This document shows positions 1 through 5,763 of a stretch of 9,264 nt of DNA, piece after piece. The DNA comes from Flavobacteriales bacterium (lineage in GTDB: Bacteria; Bacteroidota; Bacteroidia; Flavobacteriales_D; Parvicellaceae), in contig JALWSJ010000025.1 of assembly GCA_026993705.1 (NCBI GenBank), positions 1-9,264 of the forward strand, written 5' to 3'. The translations under genes and the position numbers were made by a program. The notes below the pieces were generated by a model that was not told where the DNA came from, ran no database searches, and saw only the letters and a list, made by a program, of their open reading frames with translations. How positions within the stretch are numbered: the stretch's first letter is position 1; every line of letters starts with the position of its first letter.

Positions 1-392
1 ACAAAGGTGGAGATGATTTTCAGTATCAAAAACTAGAAGGAGGGAATTTGTTATTTGAAAAAGTACTCCAAAAATCTTTGGATTGGGGAGATTCCGAAAA
101 CTTAATGTATGTTGTAGGAGCAACAATACCGGAAGTATTAAAAAGTGTAAGAAAAATCGCCTCTGATGCTTTCTTGCTTGTGCCGGGTGTAGGAGCTCAA
201 GGTGGTTCTTTAAAAGATGTTTGTGCCTTTGGATTAACCTCTGAAGTTGGTTTGCTTATTAACTCTTCTCGAGGAGTTATTTATTCGGGAGGAAACTCGT
301 TTGACTTTGCAACTAAAATAACCCAATCAGCATTTGAAATCCAACAAGAGATGGAACAAATTCTACTGAAAAAAGGAATTATCAACGTATAA
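1..392 (+). CDS. pyrF: Orotidine 5'-phosphate decarboxylase, C-terminal part (partial at window start)
   Basis: This enzyme decarboxylates OMP to UMP, the last step of de novo pyrimidine synthesis, in the cytoplasm. The frame is open from the window edge (first full codon at base 3) to the TAA at 390-392, giving about 129 residues; family members of the longer subfamily are roughly 270-280 residues, so about half is missing upstream. Visible hallmarks are the phosphate-binding segments VPGVGAQGG and NSSRGVIYSG, whose Arg is the conserved phosphate contact. The catalytic DxKxxD motif would lie upstream of the window. The TTG at 48 is an internal Leu codon, not a start: residues before it (GGDDFQYQKLEGG) read as normal family sequence. 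The 63-base gap and inverted repeat that follow suggest it is not part of the lipid A operon. Confidence 0.93.
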   Translation, partial: KGGDDFQYQKLEGGNLLFEKVLQKSLDWGDSENLMYVVGATIPEVLKSVRKIASDAFLLVPGVGAQGGSLKDVCAFGLTSEVGLLINSSRGVIYSGGNSFDFATKITQSAFEIQQEMEQILLKKGIINV

Positions 393-407
393 TCTTTAAT
401 AAACAGT

Positions 408-436
408 ATTTAGTTTAGTCTTCTTCGAAACTAAAT
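408..436 (+). terminator. 9-bp perfect inverted repeat after pyrF (possible weak terminator or operator)
   Basis: ATTTAGTTT at 408-416 is the exact reverse complement of AAACTAAAT at 428-436, with an 11-base loop. It lies 15 bases after the pyrF stop and ends 4 bases before the -7 box at 441. The stem is AT-rich and is followed by TTAT rather than a clean T-run, so termination would be weak. Because it covers the place where the -33 region of the next promoter should be, an operator role is an equal possibility. Confidence 0.4.
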
Positions 437-440
437 TTAT

Positions 441-448
441 TACATTTG
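441..448 (+). promoter_or_regulatory. Bacteroidota-type -7 box (TACATTTG)
   Basis: TACATTTG matches the TAnnTTTG -7 consensus known for Bacteroidota primary sigma factors. No TTG is seen at the expected -33 spacing. Only 7 bases separate its last base from the ATG at 456, so a transcript from it would have almost no leader. The same 8-mer occurs at 4850-4857. Confidence 0.5.
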
Positions 449-455
449 CAGGATT

Positions 456-704
456 ATGCGAACTGTAACAAAAGTTAAACACCCGAAATTGGATGTAAGT
501 ATTTTCTTGAGAGAGAATAAATACATCGTAAAAATACTTCTGGATCAATACGAACAAGTCTATCGTTTAAATCAATCTGATGTAACGGGAATGGACGATA
601 TGGAAAAATTGGTCTCTAAAGAATTTTTAGATAAAGTTTATCTGAGGTTTGTAGAAATGAGTAAAGACTTTGCAGAAGCATTTAGAACTATTAATTTAAA
701 CTAA
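456..704 (+). CDS. Small hypothetical protein, 82 residues
   Basis: I do not recognise this family. The product is soluble-looking, with no signal peptide or membrane segment. It has an alternating hydrophobic N-terminal part (DVSIFLRENKYIVKILL, about residues 13-29) that looks like a beta hairpin, then a charged, probably helical C-terminal half (about residues 46-78). The ATG at 456 is the only ATG start for full length: the next Met is at residue 46 and an in-frame TAA lies upstream at 432-434. It ends 11 bases before the Skp-like gene and is probably the first gene of the lipid A operon. Coding is supported by the operon-like spacing, the upstream -7 box and ordinary amino-acid composition. 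Function is unknown; its position suggests a small envelope-biogenesis or regulatory accessory, which is inference only. Confidence 0.7.
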   Translation: MRTVTKVKHPKLDVSIFLRENKYIVKILLDQYEQVYRLNQSDVTGMDDMEKLVSKEFLDKVYLRFVEMSKDFAEAFRTINLN

Positions 705-715
705 TCACCTTACAC

Positions 716-1384
716 ATGAATATTAAAACACTAACTGCGATAAACGGAGTATTGGTTGTCGCTGTCGTAATCTTGTTTGTTCTTCATTTTTCAAGAAATG
801 AAAATCACTCCAATGTCGATAGAAAAAAGAATACCGAAGTAAAAAAAGAACAGGAAACAAAAATAATTTCTTCTGAAGAAATGCCTAAAAATACAGAAGG
901 TCTAAAAATAGCCTATGTAAATAGCGATACCGTAGCATCTTATTTTAAATTCAGTAAAGATGTTGAATATCGTTTAAAAAAGAAACAAGCGGTAGCCGAA
1001 GCTGAATTAAAAAAAATGTATCAAAAATACGAAACAGACAGACAAACGTTTGAAAAAGAAGCTCCTATCATGGGGCAGTCTGAAATGCAACGTAGAGCAC
1101 AAGAAATAGGTGTTTTAGAACAACAAATTATGCAAAAAGAGCAAGAGTTGAGTGCTAAATTAGGTCAGTTGGAAGCTGAAGTGATGACTGATTATGTCTA
1201 TAAAACAAATGAATACATGCAAGAAATAGGAAAGTCTTTAGGTTACGATTACATAATGAGTTACAGAATTGGAGGTTCTATGCTCTATGCTGCTCCACAA
1301 TGGGATATTACTTCTGAAATTATTGACTTACTTAACGTTGAATACGAAAAAAGCAAGCAAAACAAGCAACCTTTGTCTAAATAA
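716..1384 (+). CDS. OmpH/Skp-family periplasmic chaperone-like protein, N-terminally anchored
   Basis: Skp/OmpH proteins are trimeric periplasmic chaperones with coiled-coil arms that hold unfolded outer-membrane proteins. The 222-residue product has an N-terminal hydrophobic segment at about 8-25 without a clear signal-peptidase site or lipobox, then a hydrophilic Lys/Glu-rich linker at about 26-62. The family entry motif KIAYVNSDTV follows at 64-73, then a long charged helical stretch at about 82-155 that fits the coiled-coil arms. A C-terminal segment (SLGYDYIMSYRIG...MLYAAPQWDIT) corresponds to the trimerisation part of the fold. The uncleaved-looking N-terminus suggests an inner-membrane-tethered version rather than a free chaperone; this is inference. 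It starts 11 bases after the 82-residue gene and ends 5 bases before lpxD. Next to lpxD it matches the skp-lpxD order of E. coli. Confidence 0.85.
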   Translation: MNIKTLTAINGVLVVAVVILFVLHFSRNENHSNVDRKKNTEVKKEQETKIISSEEMPKNTEGLKIAYVNSDTVASYFKFSKDVEYRLKKKQAVAEAELKKMYQKYETDRQTFEKEAPIMGQSEMQRRAQEIGVLEQQIMQKEQELSAKLGQLEAEVMTDYVYKTNEYMQEIGKSLGYDYIMSYRIGGSMLYAAPQWDITSEIIDLLNVEYEKSKQNKQPLSK

Positions 1385-1389
1385 ATACT

Positions 1390-2430
1390 ATGGAATTTAC
1401 AGCAGAACAAATTGCCGGATTACTACAAGGGGAAATAGAAGGAGATGCTAACGCTTCTGTTCGTTCGATGGCAAAAATAGAAGAAGGTAAAGAAGGCTCT
1501 ATCACTTTTTTGGCAAATCCAAAATATGAAGAGCATATTTACACCACTCAAGCTACAATTGCTTTGGTCAATAAAAGTTTTATTCCGTCCAAAACATTGC
1601 CGTCAACACTTACCCTCATCAAAGTAGATGATGCTTATGCCGCTCTTTCTAAATTATTGAGTTTTTATGATAAAGCTAATCAACAGAAATTCGGGATAGA
1701 ACAGCCTTCGTATATTAATGACTCTGCTCAATTAGGTGAGAATTGTTATGTAGGAGCATTTAGTTATATCGGTGAGAACGTGAAGATAGGAAACAATGTT
1801 AAAATACACCCTCATTCTTACATAGGTGATAACGTTGAAATAGGTAATGACTGTATTTTTTTCTCAGGAGTCAAAATCTATCATGATTGTATCATAGGAA
1901 ATTCTTGCACTTTGCATGCAGGTGTTGTAATCGGTGCCGACGGTTTTGGTTTTGCTCCAAATGATGCTAACAATTATCAAAAAGTGCCTCAAATAGGAAA
2001 TGTGCTTATCGAAGATTATGTTGAAATAGGAGCAAATACAACAATCGACAGAGCAACAATGGGTTCTACAATCATCAGAAAAGGAGTCAAATTAGACAAC
2101 CTTATCCAAGTAGGACACAACGTTGAAATTGGAGAAAATACAGTTATTGCAGCTCAAACCGGTATTGCAGGTTCTACGAAGTTGGGTAAAAATATGATGG
2201 TTGGAGGACAAGTCGGTTTTGGAGGACATATAAAAATTGCGGACGATGTCAAAATCGCAGGACAATCCGGTGTAGCACAAAGTATTGTGAAAAAAGGAGA
2301 GATTGTTGAAGGAACTCCTGCTTTTAAAATCGGAGATTATAAAAGAAGTTATGTTCTTTTTAGAAGTTTACCAAAAATGAGGGCACAAATTATAGAATTG
2401 GAAAATAGAATAAAAGACAACGAAGAATAA
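1390..2430 (+). CDS. lpxD: UDP-3-O-(3-hydroxyacyl)glucosamine N-acyltransferase LpxD
   Basis: LpxD transfers a 3-hydroxyacyl chain from acyl carrier protein to the 2-amine of UDP-3-O-acyl-glucosamine, the third lipid A step, at the cytoplasmic side. The 346-residue length is normal for the family. Residues 1-100 form the N-terminal uridine-binding domain. From about 105 to 315 runs a left-handed beta helix of hexapeptide repeats (many IG-D/E-N steps). The diagnostic GADGFGF lies at 182-188, and the catalytic His is H243 in QVGHNVEIG. A C-terminal helix (about 325-346) follows the GTPA turn. The ATG lies 5 bases after the Skp-like stop and the gene ends 11 bases before lpxC-fabZ, so it is mid-operon. 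Confidence 0.97.
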   Translation: MEFTAEQIAGLLQGEIEGDANASVRSMAKIEEGKEGSITFLANPKYEEHIYTTQATIALVNKSFIPSKTLPSTLTLIKVDDAYAALSKLLSFYDKANQQKFGIEQPSYINDSAQLGENCYVGAFSYIGENVKIGNNVKIHPHSYIGDNVEIGNDCIFFSGVKIYHDCIIGNSCTLHAGVVIGADGFGFAPNDANNYQKVPQIGNVLIEDYVEIGANTTIDRATMGSTIIRKGVKLDNLIQVGHNVEIGENTVIAAQTGIAGSTKLGKNMMVGGQVGFGGHIKIADDVKIAGQSGVAQSIVKKGEIVEGTPAFKIGDYKRSYVLFRSLPKMRAQIIELENRIKDNEE

Positions 2431-2441
2431 ATTTACTGTAT

Positions 2442-3842
2442 ATGGCAATGTACACCAAACAACACACATTAAAATCTCCTTTAACTTTCAGTAGCGTCGG
2501 ACTACACACAGGAGAAAAGGTAAATGTAATTATCGAACCGGCACCGATAAACCACGGCTATAAGTTTCAACGAATAGACGTAGAAGGTCAACCTATCATA
2601 CCTGCCGATGCTGATTTGGTTGTTGATACACAAAGAGGAACAACGCTGGAAAAAAACGGCGTTCGGGTACATACTACAGAGCATATTCTTGCCGCTCTTT
2701 ATGGAATGCAGGTCGATAATGCGTTAATAAAAATAGACGGGTCTGAGATTCCCATAATGGATGGTAGTGCACAAATTTTTGTTGATGGAATAGTTCAAGT
2801 TGGTCTTGAAGAGCAAGATGCAGAACGGTATTTCTTTGAATTTAAAGAAAACCAACCTTATGAGGATTTAGAAAAAGGCGTAGAAATGTTAGCAATTCCC
2901 TACGAGGATTTTAGATTAACCGTTATGGTTGATTACAATTCTCCGGTATTAGGTACACAGCACGCGTCAATGTATGAAATATCCGAATTTAAAGATAATA
3001 TTGCTCCTTGCAGAACATTCGTTTTTCTACGTGAATTGGAAACATTGGCAAGAGCCGGATTAATAAAAGGTGGAGACATTAACAATGCCATTGTATTGGT
3101 AGAACGTGAAAACGTTCCTCAAAGTGAATTGGATGAATTGGCTCGACTTTTAGGAAAAGAAGACTTGAATATTCAAGTAAAAGGAAAAACCCTAAACAAT
3201 GTTGAACTGAAATTTCTAAACGAGCCGGCACGACACAAGCTATTAGATGTTATGGGAGATTTAGCTTTAGTCGGCAAACCGATTAAAGGTCATATTCTAG
3301 CAGCAAGACCGGGACATTCCGGAAATGTATCGTTGGCTAAAATTATCAAAAATATCATCAAAACGCAAAAGAAGAAAAGAAAAGAATTTGACCTTTCTAA
3401 ACCTCCTCTTTACACAATTAACGACATTGAAAAGATGTTGCCGCATCGTTACCCTTTCCTATTGGTTGATAAAATCATGGAAATGGATGAAAATAGTATT
3501 GTGGGAGTAAAAAACATAACCATGAACGAACCGCAATTTACTGGTCACTTTCCGGGGAATCCAGTAATGCCTGGAGTTCTTCAAATAGAAGCTATGGCAC
3601 AAGTTGGCGGTATCTTTTCATTGAGCAAAGTCGATGAACCCGAAAAATACACCACCTATTTTATGCGAATAGATAAAGTAAAATTCAAAAAGAAAATTAT
3701 ACCGGGCGATACAGTAGTTTTTGAGTTGTTTTTACTCTCTCCAATCCGAAGAGGTCTGGTAGAAATGGGCGGAAAAGCTTATGTGAATGGAGAAGTATGT
3801 ATGGAAGCGGAAATGTTAGCACAAGTGGTAAAAGATAAGTAA
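2442..3842 (+). CDS. lpxC/fabZ: Bifunctional UDP-3-O-acyl-N-acetylglucosamine deacetylase / 3-hydroxyacyl-ACP dehydratase (LpxC-FabZ fusion)
   Basis: One 466-residue chain carries two enzymes. Residues 1 to about 305 are LpxC, the zinc deacetylase and committed lipid A step: SSVGLHTGE near the start, zinc ligands H81 (TTEH, with catalytic E80), H265 and D269 (RHKLLD), and catalytic H292 (RPGHSGN). After a Lys-rich linker (about 306-318), residues 320-466 are FabZ, the fatty-acid-synthesis dehydratase. It shows LPHRYPFLLVD, catalytic H369 in TGHFPGNPVMPG, and E383 in QIEAMAQ. All key residues of both halves are present, so both should be active. The fusion is known across Bacteroidota. A second Met at residue 3 (2448) is an alternative start. 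The stop TAA shares its last base with the lpxA ATG, which implies translational coupling. Confidence 0.97.
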   Translation: MAMYTKQHTLKSPLTFSSVGLHTGEKVNVIIEPAPINHGYKFQRIDVEGQPIIPADADLVVDTQRGTTLEKNGVRVHTTEHILAALYGMQVDNALIKIDGSEIPIMDGSAQIFVDGIVQVGLEEQDAERYFFEFKENQPYEDLEKGVEMLAIPYEDFRLTVMVDYNSPVLGTQHASMYEISEFKDNIAPCRTFVFLRELETLARAGLIKGGDINNAIVLVERENVPQSELDELARLLGKEDLNIQVKGKTLNNVELKFLNEPARHKLLDVMGDLALVGKPIKGHILAARPGHSGNVSLAKIIKNIIKTQKKKRKEFDLSKPPLYTINDIEKMLPHRYPFLLVDKIMEMDENSIVGVKNITMNEPQFTGHFPGNPVMPGVLQIEAMAQVGGIFSLSKVDEPEKYTTYFMRIDKVKFKKKIIPGDTVVFELFLLSPIRRGLVEMGGKAYVNGEVCMEAEMLAQVVKDK

Positions 3843-4630
3843 TGGAAAAATTAACAATGAAAGAAGCACCAAAATACGTTCATCCCGACGCAAAAATAGG
3901 AAAAGATGTAACCATTGAACCCTTTGCCACTATTTATGGCGATGTAGAGATAGGAGAAGGAACGTGGATAGGGCCAAACGTCGTGATTATGGACGGAGCT
4001 CGTATAGGAAAAAATTGCAAAATTTTCCCGGGAGCAGTAATTTCAGCTGTTTCACAAGACTTAAAATACAAAGGAGAATATACCACAACCCATATCGGCG
4101 ACAATACGGTAATTCGTGAATGTGTAACCATTCATAAAGGAACAGCAGACCGGGAAAAAACAGTCATTGGAAAAAATTGTTTATTAATGGCGTACGTCCA
4201 CGTAGCACACGATTGCTTAATTGGGAATAACGTTATAATAGCCAACAGCACCCAATTAGCAGGACATATCACAATCGGCGACAATGTTGTCATAGAAGGA
4301 ATGGTCGGAGTGCAACAGTTTGTAAACATAGGCGACCATGTTTTTGTAGCAGGAAGCACAAACGTCAGAAAAAATATTCCTCCCTACGTAAGAGCTGCCA
4401 GAGAACCATTATCGTATATCGGAGTAAACACCATCGGATTACGAAGAAGAGGTTTTGCTGATGAACAAATAAAAAATATAGAAGACACCTATCGTGCAAT
4501 ATACGTTCAAAACAGCAACATTTCTTCTGGCTTAAAAGTAGCTGAATTAGAAATACCCGATTCGGTGGAAAAAGCTAAAATAATAGACTTTATCAAAAGC
4601 TCAACCAAAGGTATAATGCGAGGAATTTAA
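3842..4630 (+). CDS. lpxA: UDP-N-acetylglucosamine O-acyltransferase LpxA
   Basis: LpxA attaches a 3-hydroxyacyl chain to the 3-OH of UDP-GlcNAc, the first lipid A step, in the cytoplasm. The 262 residues match the family length. Residues 10-180 form the hexapeptide beta helix. The catalytic His in HVAHDCLIG is H123, with the accompanying H120. The conserved IPPYVRAAREP turn and a helical C-terminal domain (about 190-262, GLRRRGF...) follow. By motif alignment, G171 falls at the hydrocarbon-ruler position where Gly (E. coli G173) allows a long acyl chain; that reading is inference. The start overlaps the lpxC-fabZ stop by one base (TAATG). It is the last gene of the block; no lpxB or efp follows, and the structured element begins about 5 bases after the stop. 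Confidence 0.97.
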   Translation: MEKLTMKEAPKYVHPDAKIGKDVTIEPFATIYGDVEIGEGTWIGPNVVIMDGARIGKNCKIFPGAVISAVSQDLKYKGEYTTTHIGDNTVIRECVTIHKGTADREKTVIGKNCLLMAYVHVAHDCLIGNNVIIANSTQLAGHITIGDNVVIEGMVGVQQFVNIGDHVFVAGSTNVRKNIPPYVRAAREPLSYIGVNTIGLRRRGFADEQIKNIEDTYRAIYVQNSNISSGLKVAELEIPDSVEKAKIIDFIKSSTKGIMRGI

Positions 4631-4647
4631 AGAGGTTTTGGGCGTTC

Positions 4648-4705
4648 CCATTACAGCATAAAAAGCAGTTACGTTTACACTCCACTACTTTTAACGCTGT
4701 AATGG
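4648..4705 (+). repeat. Hairpin 1 of the structured element
   Basis: CCATTACAGC (4648-4657) and GCTGTAATGG (4696-4705) are perfect 10-bp complements. Inside them AAAAGCAGT (4661-4669) pairs with ACTACTTTT (4684-4692) with one C-A mismatch, leaving a 14-base loop. The two stems stack with a 3-base internal loop on each side. Confidence 0.75.
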
Positions 4706-4722
4706 TCGGGCTATCACTACTC

Positions 4723-4762
4723 ACTCTTTTGTGTTGCATAAGTGCAACAACACAAAAGGAGT
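4723..4762 (+). repeat. Hairpin 2 of the structured element
   Basis: Three helices stack: ACTC/GAGT (4723-4726 with 4759-4762), TTTTGTG/CACAAAA (4727-4733 with 4751-4757) and TTGCA/TGCAA (4734-4738 with 4743-4747). They make 16 base pairs around the loop TAAG, with a 1-base bulge at 4758 and a 3-base bulge at 4748-4750. There is no T-run after it on the + strand. Confidence 0.75.
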
Positions 4763-4777
4763 TCAAACACGCCGTTC

Positions 4778-4797
4778 TATCCCTAACGTTAGGGATA
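4778..4797. repeat. Perfect 20-bp palindrome with an adjacent repeat of one arm
   Basis: TATCCCTAACGTTAGGGATA reads the same on both strands. ATCCCTAACG of its left arm (4779-4788) recurs in direct orientation at 4801-4810, a 22-base period. A loopless palindrome of this kind is more typical of a dimeric protein site or cruciform than of an RNA stem-loop, although the second copy could instead pair with the right arm. Confidence 0.7.
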
Positions 4798-4849
4798 CCA
4801 ATCCCTAACGCAACAAAAATACCGAAACAAGAAATCAATTAAAACTTCA

Positions 4850-4857
4850 TACATTTG
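4850..4857 (+). promoter_or_regulatory. Bacteroidota-type -7 box (TACATTTG) for the DUF350 cassette
   Basis: TACATTTG matches TAnnTTTG and ends 18 bases before the ATG at 4876, leaving a short AT-rich leader with no Shine-Dalgarno sequence, as usual in this phylum. No clear -33 TTG is seen. It is the likely promoter for 4876-8968. Confidence 0.55.
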
Positions 4858-4875
4858 TAAAAAACTTTTTCGAAT

Positions 4876-5754
4876 ATGCTCGATTTCTTAACAGCCCCCA
4901 ACGGTGTTTTCTCCATCGTTGTTTATATGCTTCTCAGCTTACTTTTTCTTATTATCGGACGATGGGCGTACCGTTTAGTACATCCGTATATAAATGTCAA
5001 CGATGAATTGGTCGAAAAAGATAACTTTGCTTTTGCTGTTGCTAACGTAGGATACTTATCAGGTGTTTTAATCGCCTTAGGAGGAGCGTTAACGGGGCAA
5101 AGCTCAGATAATCTACTCGCCGACATTCTTGATTTTTCATTATATGCGGGGTTAAGTATCGTGTTATTGAATTTAAGCATCCTAATCAACGACCGCTTTA
5201 TTCTTCGTGGAATTAATTTAAAATACGAGCTAACAAAAAACCAAAATACAGGAGTTGGGGTCTTAGACGCATCAGTGTCCGTAGCAACAGGATTAATCAT
5301 ATACGGAGCAGTATCCGGCGACAGTTTGCACGATACGGTTAACGGTTCATTGAGTACAATTGTATTTTGGTTAATAGGAATGGCGTTGTTTGTCCTTTCA
5401 ACATTCGTCTATAACCTAATTTTAAAGTTTGACCTTTTAGAAGAGCTAAAAAGAAATAATTTAGCCGTTGCCATCGCTTATTCAGGGGTAATTATTTCCA
5501 TTGCTAATTTAGTAAGAAACGGAACGCAAGGCGACTTTATTTCGTGGGAGTCTGCAACATCATCAATTTTATATAACTCTATTATAGCTTTAGTAGCACT
5601 TCCATTTGTTCGTATTTTGGCAGATAAATTATTATTACCCGGACAAAAACTAACCGATGAATTAGTTCACCAAAAAGTTCCAAACATCGGAGCCGGTTTA
5701 GTCGAAGCTTTTGCTTACATCGCCTGTTCTATTTTATTAGATTGGACACTTTAA
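4876..5754 (+). CDS. DUF350-family integral membrane protein with two tandem DUF350 units
   Basis: DUF350 (YjfL-type) proteins are small inner-membrane proteins of unknown function, often encoded near spermidine-synthase-like or PspA-type genes. This 292-residue protein contains the unit twice, each with about four membrane segments: roughly 12-33, 52-72, 82-104, 128-146, then 158-182, 195-213, 230-250, 270-288. The duplication shows directly: DELVEKDNFAFAVANVGYLS (43-62) aligns with EELKRNNLAVAIAYSGVIIS (189-208). INLKYELTKNQNTGVGVLDA (113-132) aligns with the QKLTDELVHQKVPNIGAGLV region (257-276). The ATG at 4876 follows the -7 box at a sensible distance. It ends 9 bases before the next gene, and the SpeE-like gene of the same cassette fits the known DUF350 association. 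A role in membrane stress or transport is inference. Confidence 0.88.
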   Translation: MLDFLTAPNGVFSIVVYMLLSLLFLIIGRWAYRLVHPYINVNDELVEKDNFAFAVANVGYLSGVLIALGGALTGQSSDNLLADILDFSLYAGLSIVLLNLSILINDRFILRGINLKYELTKNQNTGVGVLDASVSVATGLIIYGAVSGDSLHDTVNGSLSTIVFWLIGMALFVLSTFVYNLILKFDLLEELKRNNLAVAIAYSGVIISIANLVRNGTQGDFISWESATSSILYNSIIALVALPFVRILADKLLLPGQKLTDELVHQKVPNIGAGLVEAFAYIACSILLDWTL

Positions 5755-5763
5755 TTCCTGCTC

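Larger units (their letters stand above)
4636..4818 (+). repeat. Structured intergenic element (multi-hairpin; possible dispersed repeat or ncRNA)
   Basis: This non-coding stretch between lpxA and the DUF350 gene holds three strong secondary-structure units joined by short linkers. The units are a long hairpin at 4648-4705, a long hairpin at 4723-4762 and a perfect 20-bp palindrome at 4778-4797. The 5' edge GGCGT (4641-4645) can pair with ACGCC (4769-4773), closing a junction around the first two hairpins. Alternatively GCGTT (4642-4646) can pair with AACGC (4807-4811) to close the whole element. The linker words GGGCGTTCCC, GGTCGGGCTATC and TATCCCTAACGC recall, from memory, an intergenic repeat scattered through Flavobacteria genomes; I cannot verify that here. 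It could act as the lpxA 3' end or terminator, as an RNA, or be a mobile repeat. No protein is encoded. Confidence 0.6.

Noticed and set aside
48..50. TTG as the start of a 114-residue protein
   Set aside because: The same frame is open to the window edge and the residues before it fit PyrF, so it is an internal Leu codon.
3934..4359. Antisense open frames opposite lpxA
   Set aside because: The Pro/Ile/Thr-rich translations are mirror images of the hexapeptide repeats of LpxA; shadow frames.
4636..4818. Insertion sequence, CRISPR or tRNA in the lpxA-DUF350 gap
   Set aside because: No transposase, no regularly spaced repeats, and no cloverleaf or TTCGA-type T-loop was found; the inverted repeats are internal hairpins rather than terminal ones.
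4593..4838. Antisense open frame of 81 codons covering the structured element
   Set aside because: It runs through the palindromes and hairpins, overlaps the lpxA end, and its translation shows no recognisable protein features; chance opening.
4923..5300. Open antisense frame of 125 codons inside the DUF350 gene
   Set aside because: It lies wholly opposite a convincing membrane-protein gene, has no promoter or plausible protein features, and is explained by codon bias of the sense strand.
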